From: Sweltsa coloradensis
Lineage: Eukaryota > Arthropoda > Insecta > Plecoptera > Chloroperlidae
NCBI GenBank assembly: GCA_024449915.1
Contig: JAMZAV010000438.1
Span: forward strand, 1-64,000
Direction: 5' to 3'
Length of the DNA: 64,000 bases
In this document: piece after piece, positions 35,901 to 45,587 of the stretch
Numbering within the stretch: the stretch's first letter is position 1
How the letters are laid out: each line of letters opens with the position of its first letter
Program-made: the position numbers and the translations under genes
The notes under the pieces: model-generated
Database searches by the model: none
The model's input: only the letters and a program-made list of their open reading frames with translations
What the model was told of the DNA's origin: nothing

Positions 35901-35969
35901 GCAAATCAATATATTGCAACAGCTGAGACTGTCCTTAGTGAAAAACAAGCTGAGCTTGCAGGCAACTGA
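26279..35969 (+). CDS. MRRF: Mitochondrial ribosome recycling factor, three coding exons (gene span)
   Basis: The product is the organellar ribosome recycling factor, which with mitochondrial EF-G2 splits post-termination mitoribosomes. CDS is join(26279..26928, 27569..27725, 35889..35969), giving 295 residues; all four splice borders are GT/AG and the frame is kept. An in-frame TAA at 26270 and an A at -3 support the start. Residues 1-89 are a basic presequence without acidic clusters; RGY|A (87-90) fits an R-3 type processing site. Residues 90-106 are Lys-rich. The RRF fold runs from about 108 to 295: the first helix, then a segment NLSLRS (139-144) where bacterial RRF has RTGRASP, the hinge/domain II core with GMNLNP (199-204) and FIPIPKVTKEHRENL (212-226), and the long C-terminal helices ending EKQAELAGN. 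The length exceeds bacterial RRF (about 185) because of the presequence. Family assignment is from motif order recognised by eye. Confidence 0.95.
27569..27725 (+). CDS. MRRF: MRRF coding exon 2 (start of the long C-terminal helices)
   Basis: The acceptor TTTTAAAG|GG precedes 27569 and the donor CAA|GTAAGTAG follows 27725. One base completes Lys217, then 52 codons read VTKEHRENLSKNAKVLF to DAQIQ in frame with no stop. VTKEHRENL is the conserved RRF segment directly after the domain II strand, which confirms the join to exon 1. Intron 1 is 640 bases. Confidence 0.93.
28300..28445 (+). repeat. tRNA-derived SINE in MRRF intron 2
   Basis: GGCTCGTTGGTCTTGTTGTT (A-box region) and GGTCCAGGGTTCGATTCCCG (B-box region) are spaced as in a tRNA. 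A non-tRNA body containing an 'agaagttttttaacttct' stem follows. Confidence 0.55.
28590..28722 (+). repeat. SINE family B 3' body in MRRF intron 2
   Basis: Shares 'cctacagggttggctt', 'tgtcccccactgaaaatcag' and '(t)gagtgggt' followed by an (ATTT)n tail with 53045-53170. Shorter relatives are at 39560-39680, 41230-41300 and, reversed, 46480-46530. Confidence 0.65.
29318..29705 (+). repeat. 5S rRNA-derived SINE
   Basis: The head contains TCGAACACCGAAGTTAAGCA and TTCGGCC.TGGTCAG, which match the 5S rRNA A-box/IE region in order, and a decayed 'gagtgggtgaac' where the C box should be. The body ends with a 'gatgggacgtaaagctgttgg' block. It is too diverged and lacks the 5S 5' and 3' stems, so it is not a functional 5S gene. 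Confidence 0.55.
31013..31640. repeat. Tandem duplication of about 300 bp in MRRF intron 2
   Basis: The word gaaattt(g/a)gcatg recurs at 31017, 31316 and 31621, and the two intervening units (including 'cgagaggc(c/a)agcgatattcc' and 'aaccacattttttcaaccc') are about 90% alike by eye. The array is cut off at 31636, where a tRNA-like A-box half in reverse (accaactgagctatgcagcc) begins. Confidence 0.75.
31895..33250. repeat. Inverted repeat pair flanking a Helitron-like element
   Basis: Arms of about 240 bases (31905-32150 and 32990-33215) are inverted copies. Shared words include ggcttggcgctcgtcaacag, tctatatctcacaacattc and gccaaagacttttgaagg. Each arm has overlapping open frames of 70-100 codons; the peptides (for example AWRSSTGEM and SISHNIHSQRLLKESL) are shared but unrecognised, and one arm has a stop in the other frame, so coding is not supported. 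Confidence 0.6.
32151..32923 (-). mobile_element. Helitron-like non-autonomous element, family III, reverse
   Basis: On the minus strand it starts TTTTGGATGAGCGTAGCGAG and ends ACTTTAGCGTTTTCCTAG|T. A central block (ttatattaaaagctttattt to cccacccgtttggtcagaat) is tandemly duplicated at about 32322-32480 and 32498-32655. Confidence 0.55.
34735..34815 (+). repeat. SINE family C tail in MRRF intron 2
   Basis: Reads 'catcttcatctatccccactc' (19-base core shared), 'attgtctc' and 'gagacgttaagcaacatc', like the tails at 21340 and 56290. Confidence 0.5.
35889..35969 (+). CDS. MRRF: MRRF terminal coding exon
   Basis: The acceptor TATTTCAG|ATC opens 26 codons, ITALANQYIATAETVLSEKQAELAGN, then TGA. 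The helical pattern with the ending EKQAELAGN matches the extreme C-terminus of RRFs (bacterial proteins end similarly, DKEAEL). It follows exon 2 in phase 0 across an 8.16-kb intron. Confidence 0.9.
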   Translation: MTALANQYIATAETVLSEKQAELAGN

Positions 35970-36136
35970 ACGTCAGTGAGTGAATGAGGGGCAAACAGTT
36001 TTGAATGTAAGCCTCCTAAGTCTAACTCTCTCAACTGTAGAATCTTCCTTGTGTATTTAGGTCTGCACTTGAAATTATTTAGCCAGAGAAGACCCTATGA
36101 TAGAGGTATGTAAATGTAGTGTTGTACTTATTTGAT

Positions 36137-36142
36137 AATAAA
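36137..36142 (+). promoter_or_regulatory. Poly(A) signal of MRRF
   Basis: A canonical AATAAA lies 168 bases after the MRRF stop codon, inside AT-rich sequence. It is the first hexamer downstream, so the 3' UTR is probably about 190 bases. Confidence 0.65.
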
Positions 36143-36319
36143 TTAAAATCGGTGAACACACATTTTTGAAAATGCTATAAATGCTAATTTTACTAAAAAT
36201 AATGTTCCTCCACTCCACCCATATTGAGAATTAGTTTTATATTATGAATAGGGGGCCTATCCCAATGTTTTAAGTGGGTAAAATTAAATGTTTTAATCTT
36301 AATTGTCCCTTTAGGCCAT

Positions 36320-37098
36320 TAGGGATGTCAAGGACGGGTACCCGTTACCCGCTCGTTGCCAGTGGGTACGTATCCAATTTTTCATTACCCGTTACCCAGA
36401 ATTACCCGTTTTTTCCTTTGTCCATCGCGATCTTTTTCACAGAACAGACAATACATCACGTCATAATACCCCTCCCCCTCCAGCTCGTGGCTGGCTACTG
36501 TGATTGTAGCGAGTAGTGTTAACTGTCTTTTTGAAAGTCGTATTTCTAGGAAATTTTGACCAGGTGAAGTTTGATTCCAGCAGATGTTTTGTGCATTCAC
36601 AGCACTATTCAGAGTCCGATATCTATTGTGTGACACCTTGGATGATATTTGGTTTGAAAGATGAGATAACAAGAAGTGGAAGATTACTTTGAATGAACTG
36701 ATACAGAAGTAGTGTGCAGGGAGCGGGAGTACATGCATCAGGATAAAGGCAAGGTTTGACCTTGAGCAGCCTACGATCTAATTTTGGTCGCATACATATG
36801 TACAAGAAAGGAATATAGTAATCAATTAGTGTTCTTTTCCGGTTGATGTAGTTGCTCCGATCCCATGAATCGTGAATCATCGTACACTAAAACATAGTGC
36901 CCTTTTACCAATACTTTGCAACTGCAAATGATTTTCTGAATCATTTGACACCCATTCCTTTGTAAATCAGTTTTTAACTGAATAGGATAGACGTTAAATA
37001 AATAAATAAAAATCGTATATATTTACTACCCGCGGGTAGCCCGCGAGTATCGATCGTGGGTAACTGGGTACAAAAATTTCCGACTATTGACATCTCTA
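36320..37098. mobile_element. hAT-like element with TAGRGATGTCAA ends
   Basis: The ends TAGGGATGTCAA and TTGACATCTCTA are inverted. Both subterminal regions are rich in ACCCGTTACCC / GGGTAACTGGG. Flanks share TAGGCC but not a clean 8-bp duplication. A SINE-like tail (gacgttaaataaataaat) sits inside at 36990. No transposase frame. Confidence 0.5.
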
Positions 37099-37520
37099 AT
37101 AGGCCTATTGGCCCTAGCATTATTTCTCATTAGAAGTGCATTTATTTAGGTTTTTTTTGGAAAGAAAGAAAAAGATGCGTTACAAAATGCTAAATGGTCA
37201 AAATCAACCCTCCAAGATTCATATCGAGAGTATCTCACAAGCCAAAAATTCTACTCGTACGGATAAGTCAGGGGTCTGGGACAAAGCTTCAGCAGCCGGG
37301 AGCATTTTGGCGCAAGCGCAAAATCTTTGTCCTTTAGTTATTTTTAACATTTTGCATTTTTTTTGCATCAGCCTATCTGTAGTGACTACCGCTGTGATTC
37401 AGCCAGTTTTTATGTTTCATTGGGATTATTTTTACAGGTGATGAGAGGAATATTACTTTTTGAAGTAAAAAAAATTCTCACAACCAATCAAAAGTCACTC
37501 ACAACTTCCAAGCTAGCGAA

Positions 37521-38067
37521 TAGGGCTGTGAACGGGTACCCGGGTACCCGCCCGTTGATAATAGCCCGGGTAATGAAATGAGTCGTCGGGTACTCGTTTG
37601 ACCGTTTTTCGTCTCAAATTCCGCTCAATTAACGCGGCCGCCGGTCAGGCTTGCACTCGTCGGCGCGCAGCGGCGGCAGTAAGTGATTCGTTATTAAAAC
37701 GCGCTCTATTCGTCCGTCGAGCTCCAGTGAGTGACGTCACCAACACGCTGCGCTGGCACCCCTATTCATCGTAATCGCCGATAAGTGACTGGCGGAGATA
37801 TTTAGCATTCCGGCAACATCAATTCTAATGAATGTGCATTTTCAACAGCTGGACATTAGAACGAGCATCTCTGGCGCCGACCGTCGACATGTTCACGTTT
37901 ATGAGAACGTGCGTGTTAAGTGATGACTGTCAATATAAGTATGAAAATTACTGAATTCACTTTGTTTTTTTTTGGTAATCGTAAAAAAATCTTAAAATTT
38001 CGTAATTTCGGTACCGCCCGTAAGATCGACGGTACCCGGGGAGGCATTTACCAATTGCACAGCCCTA
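37521..38067. mobile_element. hAT-like element with 8-bp target duplication
   Basis: The ends TAGGGCTGTG and CACAGCCCTA are flanked by CTAGCGAA (37513-37520) and CTAGCAAA (38068-38075), a 7/8 match. Subterminal GGGTACCCGGGTACCCG repeats resemble those of the neighbour at 36320. The 547-bp length and lack of coding sequence make it non-autonomous. Confidence 0.7.
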
Positions 38068-38449
38068 CTAGCAAATGTATATGTATAATTTTGAAGAGGT
38101 GGCTAAATATTTTTAAAAAAATGTTACATAGGCCTACCTCTACAGTCTTTCCATGTTCTAGGTAACTAGAAATATGATCAATGCCTTGTAAAGATAGCTA
38201 GAACTGCTATGTTATCCTCTGAAGACTTTTCTATATTAGTGTTGGCTCAAGTTACTGACAATATTAAAGGTACATAATACACATTTTGTTAGGCCCATAT
38301 ATACTAGCTTAACAATTGTAATGGCGGTTGTAATTCTCACTTTCCTTCCTAACGTTTATTGTTGTCAACTTTCTACATGCTATAATGAATATAAGTGTCT
38401 TTATTCACTTTGACATGTATTACTCTGTAATGGGCCTATTGGCTAGGTA

Positions 38450-38878
38450 AATGAATGAATGGGGAAAGAAAAAAGGAGTCCAACAGCTAACCTGAAAAGT
38501 GAAAATAGTATAGGTGGCTGCATGAGACGAGTATATATTTAAATATACAAACAAACACAATTGTCAAAATGTTTCGGCCCGTGTAGCCTGGGTCACTCGA
38601 ATTAGAGAAGCTACTTATTACTGCTGCTATTATTAGTTGTTACTTACTTAGCTTGCTTGTATACTTAATTAAATAAAAAAATCATTACCCTTAAATTTGT
38701 TTTTAAATATTTTTGAGCCATTTTTTTTAACGGTTTAGTGACCAGGGCCACGCGAGCCGAAATGTTTCAACAATTGTGTTTGTTAGGATATATTTATGTC
38801 TACTCATCTCACGCAGCCACCTACGATTTTCAGGTAAGCTGTTCCAGATTCCTTTTTCCTTTCCCCACTCATTCATTT
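38450..38878. mobile_element. Palindromic element with ribozyme-like arms, locus 1
   Basis: Arms of about 140 bases are inverted (atgaatggggaaag against ctttccccactcat; taggtggctgc against gcagccaccta; aacacaattgt against acaattgtgtt). Each arm has a short stem followed by CCGAAA: on the plus strand GGGC...GAGCCGAAATGTTT near 38747-38770, and on the minus strand AGTGACCCAGGC...GGGCCGAAACATT. This recalls the GAAACGTT element group at 44-46 kb, but the core is more degenerate. Confidence 0.5.
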
Positions 38879-39559
38879 TTGCCATGATATCATTGGTAAT
38901 GATTGATATGCTATGTTAGAGATGAGAGATGTTAAAATAGCTTATAATATAAGACTATGGACTAGAAAGAACCAAGATTGGTAGTAGTTGCATGCTTGTA
39001 GATATAACTTAGTGAGTGAAAATATGTACTGATATGTTGTGCCCAATAATAATCATTGATTGTTTAATGTTTATTGCTTGTTACTACTCAATTGGTGGAG
39101 GTGAATACAGTGAAGGCTTAGATTTGTGATAAAGTTAATGTATATTTTCTTTTTCTAGAAATAATATATTTGTATTAGAAATGCTCATTGTATTAAATAA
39201 CCTATTATAATACTGTACATTAATTTTTTACCATGATTCTACTACATCCAGGAATAGCATTACATCAATCCACCCTATATAATGTTTATTTAACGTCAAT
39301 CTTATTCAGTTATAAGAGGAAACTGATTTTGAAAGGAGGACAACTAAATAAAATGAATTCATTTCATAAATGCAGGCAAAATAAAACTGAATTAAAAACA
39401 CCATCTCCTAATTATTTTATGAGATTGGAGAATAATAATTATTATTAAGGTGCTTTAATCTGTTGTATTGTATTGTTGTAATGTAACATAGCATTGGCCT
39501 AGGTAATCCCAGTATAAAATGACTGATAAATACATCCTGTCTTGAAACACTCTGATTCT

Positions 39560-39685
39560 GAATAGATCAATATCTAGTTGATGGTGTCAGCACCAACAGA
39601 GTTGCCTTTGTCTGCTTTAAATTTAATGTCCCCTACTGAAAATCAGTTATTGAGTGGGTGACTCTAATTGTGAATTTATTTTGTA
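39560..39685 (+). repeat. SINE family B fragment
   Basis: Contains 'aatgtcccctactgaaaatc' and 'attgagtgggtgactcta'. The head region is not recognisable. Confidence 0.5.
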
Positions 39686-40337
39686 TCAACAAATTTACTC
39701 TTTGCTTATTAGTTATTAGTTATTACTTATTAGTACGGTAATTTTATTACCTAGGCTATTATCTTCAATCAAATATTTTAGGGAGTGGTAAATACCTTGC
39801 ATAGTTGTATTAATAAACTCTATAATTAGAATTACCGAATTAAATTTAAACTCACTCTCACGGCTAAACCCCGAATACATATGTACCACATCCTGATATA
39901 ATCTGCAAATACCTTATCTCCATCGAGGTTGTGGAATACCTCTGTAAAATGGTGGAGTTGGAGGAGTACATCGTCCGCTCCTCTGAGTTCCCATAAGACT
40001 TGGACCACTCACCGCCCACAATGATTATTCCCTATATTAGATTTCCATTGTTATACCAAGCTGCTATAGTACATTTTATAGTCAACTGAGAGTAGCTGTT
40101 TTGGCATTGCTTCCAAATGAAGAACAGTTTGGCTAGCCCCAACTTGCTTTGTGTCGTCTTAATAGGGGTTCCAGCTATTTCGAGTCCTTGTGTTATTGAC
40201 TTATTGTTGTCTGTTCGCCGATTCCTTCCTTCGTTCAATGGTCATGTTGAAAACTACTTCTTCTATCATAAAATTTATTGAGGTCTAACAACAATCACGG
40301 TTTACCCTTCCCAACTCGGAGCCTCATCCACAACTAA

Positions 40338-40372
40338 TAAAATTAAAATTAAAATTAAAATTAAAAATAATT
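40338..40372. repeat. (AAAATT)n short tandem repeat
   Basis: Four hexamer units plus degenerate flanks. Confidence 0.7.
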
Positions 40373-41227
40373 AAATTCATATTCATTCACAGTAGTACAA
40401 CAAGTGGAACACATTTACGTTTATCTGACACCAACGCACAAGCGTTCGAATCCCGTGTAAAATACCTTTTTATTTCGTCATTGACGCTATAAAAACATAT
40501 TTTATTATTATAACCGATGTTAAATAGTAAAAGACGGAATTCACAAATAAATACGAACAATCTGATGTTACAACGTTATACGTTATACGTGCCAAGCTGA
40601 TTATGGCGGTTCCAAAGTAACCAGCAAACATATTATTGTTCTTATACCAAATCGAATGAAGATAAAAGAAAACACAGCCTGCACCGGGATTTAAATTTAA
40701 ACCCGGAACCATCGGCATAGGAAACATGAATAAACCAACTTAACAAACCCATCAGAAAACTGAGATTGACTCGTATTCATAACCGTCCTTTATCCGCCGA
40801 TGCGCCTTTGTCTGCTTCGTTATTGTCTTCCTCTTGTGCATGTTATTTCCATTATCAAGCAAGTAACTGGAGGCATAGACGACAAAACTTCTTTAGGTAA
40901 TTCACGGAGCTAAAAATCCTATTATACAATCAAAAGTTGAGAACCATTAGTATTAAAATGCAAATGTGCCCTGACAGTGGCTTGCTTCAGGGCTGAGCAT
41001 TAAAAACGCTTTGACATGCATTTATTTATCAATATGTGTGTATATCTATGGCTGTGTTTTTGCTTGTACAAGTTATGTTGTATAACTGTATACATTTAGG
41101 GCCTATATATATTTGTATATTATTGTTAGGCGACACATTCTACAAAGATTTGTATTTTGTATTACTTATGTATTAACAATGATGACTGTCCAGAAATAAA
41201 TTGAAATTGATTTGTTCCTCTTTTAAT

Positions 41228-41305
41228 TAAAAGTCCTGATCCCACTGAAAATCAGTTGCGTGAATGAGCGGTAGACTCTAAATTCAAATTTATTTATTTA
41301 AGTTA
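41228..41305 (+). repeat. SINE family B tail fragment
   Basis: Contains 'cccactgaaaatcagttgcg' and 'gactctaaattcaaatttat' with a TTTATTTA tail. Confidence 0.5.
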
Positions 41306-42433
41306 ATTTAATTCGATATCGATAGGTTATTTGCCATTACTCCGTGAGCCATATACAGTTAAGACTTGCGCTAAAGCGTACATGCCACTATAAAAGAACT
41401 ATAAAAATTATACACGGCTGCTACAACAACATGCATTTTCAGAATTATATTATTAAACAATAGTTTTACGAAATTATATGGTAATTTAGGAATACAATTT
41501 ATGCAGGTCAAGAACACACCACATTTTAAATTATACATTCTGTTGCCTTCCCCCTTCCACTGAACACCACATCTCGGAACCTTACCACCCTCCATTAAAT
41601 ATTTACGAGCTACTCTAGGGGATATCCAACATCGGCTGGGGAAAGGAACCGGTTTTCGTAGCCTGAGGCACTCTCAGTTCGCTATGGAATGCACTATATC
41701 ACGTTCTGTCTAAGGTGGAGGTCCCAAGTATAAAAATATTCCAACTTTCTGGTGGGCTAGCCCCTCCCCCTTTACCCCCAGGGTAACTTATATTCTGTAT
41801 CATACTTGGTGGATAGGGAGTAAACAAAATAAGCATTGTAAATCATAGGTCATTTCGGTTTTATCGTGAGTCGTAACAAACGCACAGACGGATAAACAGA
41901 CAGGTCAGAGGTGCATAGGGATGCTTTGCTCCCTAATACTTTCTTACTAATGTTACCATCAGTTTGATGCCACTGGGTGAAGTGGGTTGCATACAAATGT
42001 TTCCGGTACTGCTGGTTTGGATCATTTTTACGCACATAGATACATTTTGTTCTAATGTTTTTCAGCTTAGTGCGCTTTTAAAAAAAATCTAAAATCATGA
42101 TTTATTTTATTTAAATCGGATTTATTAGATTTAGATCAACTCTTTAATTTTCATCGGATTTATTTGATTTAGAACAACTCTTTGATTTAAATGAGATTTT
42201 TTCTCGGTTTAAATCAACAATATCAGTGTTTCAAAACTTGTCAAGTTCGTGAACGAATCAAATACTTTCACAAGCATCACAGAAAATCTAATTGACACTT
42301 TTTTTAAGGAAAACTTTGCATAAAGTCTGTTTAAACTTTTGTGTTGGTAGCTGCAAATGTAAAAAAATTGCAATTGATTTCAATCAAATATTTTTATTAA
42401 ATAAATTATATCATTTGATTTAAATCTGATTTG

Positions 42434-42473
<40 letters not shown>

Positions 42474-42559
42474 TACTTTAGATTTTAAAAAAAAAAAAAA
42501 AAAAATCATATATATATATATATATATATAGGTTAGTACTTTAGATAGAAATTAAAAAA

Positions 42560-42635
42560 GTGACTACACCGGGGTTTGAACCCGGGACCTTAGCTTACCG
42601 GGCTATGCTCTTACCAACTGAGCTATGCGGCCACC
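42560..42635 (-). repeat. tRNA-like segment, copy A
   Basis: On the minus strand the A box TAGCTCAGTTGG and B box GGTTCAAACCC are perfect. The T stem pairs fully and the D stem pairs. The acceptor stem (GGCCGCA/TGTAGTC) has a C-A mismatch and two wobbles, the anticodon stem holds only four pairs, and position 33 is C. It is therefore tRNA-derived, not a working tRNA. Confidence 0.55.
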
Positions 42636-42991
42636 AATTTAAAACTATCTAATTTTTGGTCTGTTTTGTACATTGTTAATAACGTGTGTAGAGCAGATTG
42701 CACTGCCTATTAGACTACATACGAAATTGACTTGGAGAAATACAAACCATCTCTGTAACCCTAGAGTTGGGAAATATGATGTTTTACCTTGGCTTTATAG
42801 TAGGCGACTATGACGCTGTTATGTTAGTACTTTAGATAGAAATTAAAAAAGTGACTACACCGGGGTTACAGAGATGGTTTGTATTTCTCCAAGTCAATTT
42901 CGTATGTAGTCTAATAGGCAGTGCAATCTGCTCTACACACGTTATTAACAATGTACAAAACAGACCAAAAATTAGATAGTTTTAAATTGGT

Positions 42992-43064
42992 GGCCGCATA
43001 GCTCAGTTGGAAAGAGCATAGCCCGGTAAGCTAAGGTCCCGGGTTCAAACCCCGGTGTAGTCAC
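42992..43064 (+). repeat. tRNA-like segment, copy B
   Basis: Same as copy A, with a T-to-A change in the D loop (TTGGAAAGAGC). It is in opposite orientation to copy A. Confidence 0.55.
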
Positions 43065-43282
43065 TTTTTTAATTTCTATCTAAAGTACTAACATAACAGC
43101 GTCATAGTCGCCTACTATAAAGCCAAGGTAAACCATCATATTTCCCAACTCTAGGGTTACAGAGATGGTTTGTATTTCTCCAAGTCAATTTCGTATGTAG
43201 TCTAATAGGCAGTGCAATCTGCTCTACACTCGTTATTAACAATGTACAAAACAGACCAAAAATTAGATAGTTTTAAATTGGT

Positions 43283-43355
43283 GGCCGCATAGCTCAGTTG
43301 GTAAGAGCATAGCCCGGTAAGCTAAGGTCCCGGGTTCAAACCCCGGTGTAGTCAC
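43283..43355 (+). repeat. tRNA-like segment, copy C
   Basis: Identical to copy A apart from orientation; 291 bases after copy B. An older half copy (A-box part only) occurs at 31640-31685 on the minus strand. Confidence 0.55.
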
Positions 43356-44112
43356 TTTTTTAATTTCTATCTAAAGTACTAACATATATTATATATATAT
43401 ATATATAATCAAATCAGATTTAAATCAAATGTTATAATTTATTTAATAAAAATATTTGATTGAAATCAATTGCAATTTTTTTACATTTGCAGCTACAAAC
43501 ACAAAAGTTTAAACAGACTTTATGAAAGTGTTCCTTAAAAAAAGTGTCAATTAGATTTTCTGTGATGCTTGTGAAAGTATTTGATTCGTTCACGAACTTG
43601 ACAAGTTTTGAAACACTGATATTGTTGATTTAAACCGAGAAAAAATCTCATTTAAATCAAAGAGTTGTTCTAAATCAAATAAATCCGATGAAAATTAAAG
43701 AGTTGATCTAAATCTAATAAATCCGATTTAAATAAAATAAATCATGATTTTAGATTTTTTTTAAAAGCGCACTAAGCTGAAAAACATTAGAACAAAATGT
43801 ATCTATGTGCGTAAAAATGATCCAAACCAGCAGTACCGGAAACAAAACATATATATATATGTTTAAACTTGGCTTTATAGTAGGCGACTATGACGCTGTT
43901 ATGTTAGTACTTTAAACAGAAATTAACCCGGTTTAGTCACTTTTTTATATATATATTTTTTTATATATATATATATATATTACATGACATTTTTAGGTGT
44001 AGACCACGTACAAATAACAATAATTAATTAAAATAATAACTCATTTTGACGTTTCGTTGAGATTGCACCCCACTTTTTCAAAAAACTGTTTATTTATTAA
44101 ACAAAACACATG

Positions 44113-44149
<37 letters not shown>

Positions 44150-44176
44150 TTTTTAGACTTTCGTGGTTGGGATATG

Positions 44177-44493
44177 ATGTCATTTTTAAAAAGTTTTACG
44201 GTAAAACCACGTACCTTGTTAAAATTGAAGTCCTAGTTGGACGTTGTCGAGTGGGTGCAACGTTTCGCCAATGTTACAATTGGCCTCTTCAGGCGAGCGT
44301 CGAGCTGTTACCAGGCCGAGCACTGTCACTGCACTTTTTTTTGCAGTGACAGTGCTCGGCCTGGTAACAGCTCGACGCTCGCCTGAAGAGGCCAATTGTA
44401 ACATTTGCGAAACGTTGCACCCACTCGACAACGTCCAACTAGGACTTCAATATTAACAAGGTACGTGGTTTTACCGTAAAACTTTTTAAAAAT

Positions 44494-44498
<5 letters not shown>
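44177..44498. mobile_element. Palindromic element with hammerhead-like arms, locus 2
   Basis: A 322-base near-perfect palindrome (centre about 44337) set between (AT)n tracts. Each arm carries CTGAAGA, a stem GCCAAT/ATTGGC and GAAACGTT (plus strand 44383-44416, with one stem mismatch; minus strand about 44257-44297, fully paired). Open frames across it are mirror artefacts. Confidence 0.75.
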
Positions 44499-44555
<57 letters not shown>

Positions 44556-44630
44556 TTTGGATATTTTCGTGGCCGATATGAATTAATGAACTAGGTTTTT
44601 CGGTTATAATGCCACGTTTATTCACATTAG

Positions 44631-44672
44631 GCCAACGTTTCGATGAAATTTCACTCATCTTCTTCAGGGCCA
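44631..44672 (-). ncRNA. Hammerhead-ribozyme-like motif, left arm
   Basis: Mirror copy of the motif at 45486-45537 on the opposite strand, with all core positions retained. Confidence 0.55.
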
Positions 44673-44800
44673 ATACAAATTAATATATAAAAAAACGAAA
44701 ACTACATTACATTGATAAATTCAGAACAAAACTGGGAAAACAAAATACAACAAAATATAAACAATAGAAATCACTGCACATATGGCAAATTAAAACAACT

Positions 44801-45310
44801 AGGAGAGTTGTTAAGAAGCAGTAAGGACCACATTCACCTAGAAGGTAGTGGCGTGTATGAAATTCCGTGTGGGAATTGTGACAAATGCTATGTGGGTCAA
44901 ACAGGAAGAAACATGTTTCAACGAAAACAGGAAACAGGCTAGCTGTTGAGCACATGGATAAAACATCAGTCCTTGCTCAACATTCTAAAGAAAGTGGTCA
45001 TGTTATCGACTTTGCTGGCATGAAACCCATTGCCACCGTTGAGGAGTTTCTTCCTAGAATGTTACGGGAAGCCATTGAGATTAATAAACGATCTCACAGT
45101 CTAAATAAACAGCAAGATAGCCAACGTTTATCTGTAACGTGGAAACCTGCAATTTCAGGGATACATGTACAGCCACATAGGCTGGCTGTGAAACCAATGG
45201 ACCAACAACCAACGCCCCAGTTAGTTCCTGCAGATGATCTGTTGCAAGTAAATACATCGACAGTCAGAGTGACAAGATCCATGACGAAAAGCAATATGAA
45301 GGACATGTAG
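44801..45310 (+). pseudogene. Penelope-like GIY-YIG endonuclease remnant, frameshifted
   Basis: The first frame reads GSGVYEIPCGNCDKCYVGQT then GRNMFQR: GVY and YVG are the GIY and YIG halves of the nuclease core, with the PCGNCDKC cysteine insertion typical of Penelope-like elements, and R in the TGRNMFQR helix. Around 44930 the frame shifts; the second frame continues LAVEHMDKTSVLAQHSKES then GHVIDF, and later REAIEINKRSHSLNKQ and LSVTWKPAI, the usual C-terminal region, ending at TAG 45308. In the intact family this domain follows the reverse transcriptase, which is missing here. It is a non-functional fragment. Frames starting at 44712 include arm sequence and are misleading. Confidence 0.8.
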
Positions 45311-45485
45311 TGACTTTCTTCTTTCTTTGCAACGTCAAGCTTTGCAGTGATTCTTTGAGTTGTTTTAATTTGCCATATGTGCAGTGATTTCTATTGTTTA
45401 TATTTTGTTGTATTTTGTTTTCCCAGTTTTGTTCTGAATTTATCAATGTAATGTAGTTTTCGTTTTTTATATATTAATTTGTATT

Positions 45486-45537
45486 GGCCCTGAAGAAGAT
45501 GAGTGAAATTTCATCGAAACGTTGGCCTAATGTGAAT
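45486..45537 (+). ncRNA. Hammerhead-ribozyme-like motif, right arm of the Penelope-like element
   Basis: GGCC (45486-45489) can pair with GGCC (45534-45537) as stem I. CTGAAGA (45490-45496) fits the conserved CUGANGA. One extra A follows, then stem II GATGA/TCATC, then GAAA (45526-45529), and C|GTT as a two-base-pair stem III with cleavage expected after the second T of GTT. Minimal hammerheads with a tiny stem III, thought to act as dimers, are described from Penelope-like elements. The extra base after CUGANGA departs from the classic core. Confidence 0.6.
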
Positions 45538-45587
45538 AAACGTGGCATTATAACCGAAAAACCTAGTTCATTAATATATATATATAT

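Larger units (their letters stand above)
41998..43844. mobile_element. 1.85-kb palindrome enclosing tRNA-like units
   Basis: The outer arms, 41998-42437 and 43405-43844 (440 bases each), are near-perfect inverted copies, starting TGTTTCCGGTACTGCTGG on the left. Each arm meets an (AT)n tract on its inner side. The centre (42533-43384) holds a shorter unit in one minus and two plus orientations, each with a tRNA-like segment, a 'gtagtctaataggcagtgc' block and a 'tatagtaggcgactatgacg' block. A truncated extra copy of the unit is at 43865-43945. No coding sequence. Confidence 0.8.
44584..45574 (+). mobile_element. 5'-truncated Penelope-like element between 217-bp inverted arms
   Basis: Arms 44584-44800 and 45358-45574 are inverted copies of exactly 217 bases each. 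The right arm is the natural 3' end of the element; the left arm is an inverted copy of the same end, as known for Penelope-like elements, whose terminal repeats are often rearranged this way. Between them lies the endonuclease remnant. The whole sits in an (AT)n tract. The reverse transcriptase is absent. Confidence 0.8.

Noticed and set aside
36385..36738. 117-codon minus-strand frame
   Set aside because: It lies inside the hAT-like element at 36320-37098, overlaps its end repeats, and has no transposase motifs.
42992..43355. Functional tRNA genes
   Set aside because: Both copies have a mismatched acceptor stem, a four-pair anticodon stem and C instead of T at position 33, and sit in a repeat.
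44326..44673. 115-codon minus-strand frame, and mirror frames at 44219-44456 and 45571-46037
   Set aside because: They run through palindromes and AT repeats; the near-identical peptides on both strands are a result of the inverted arms.
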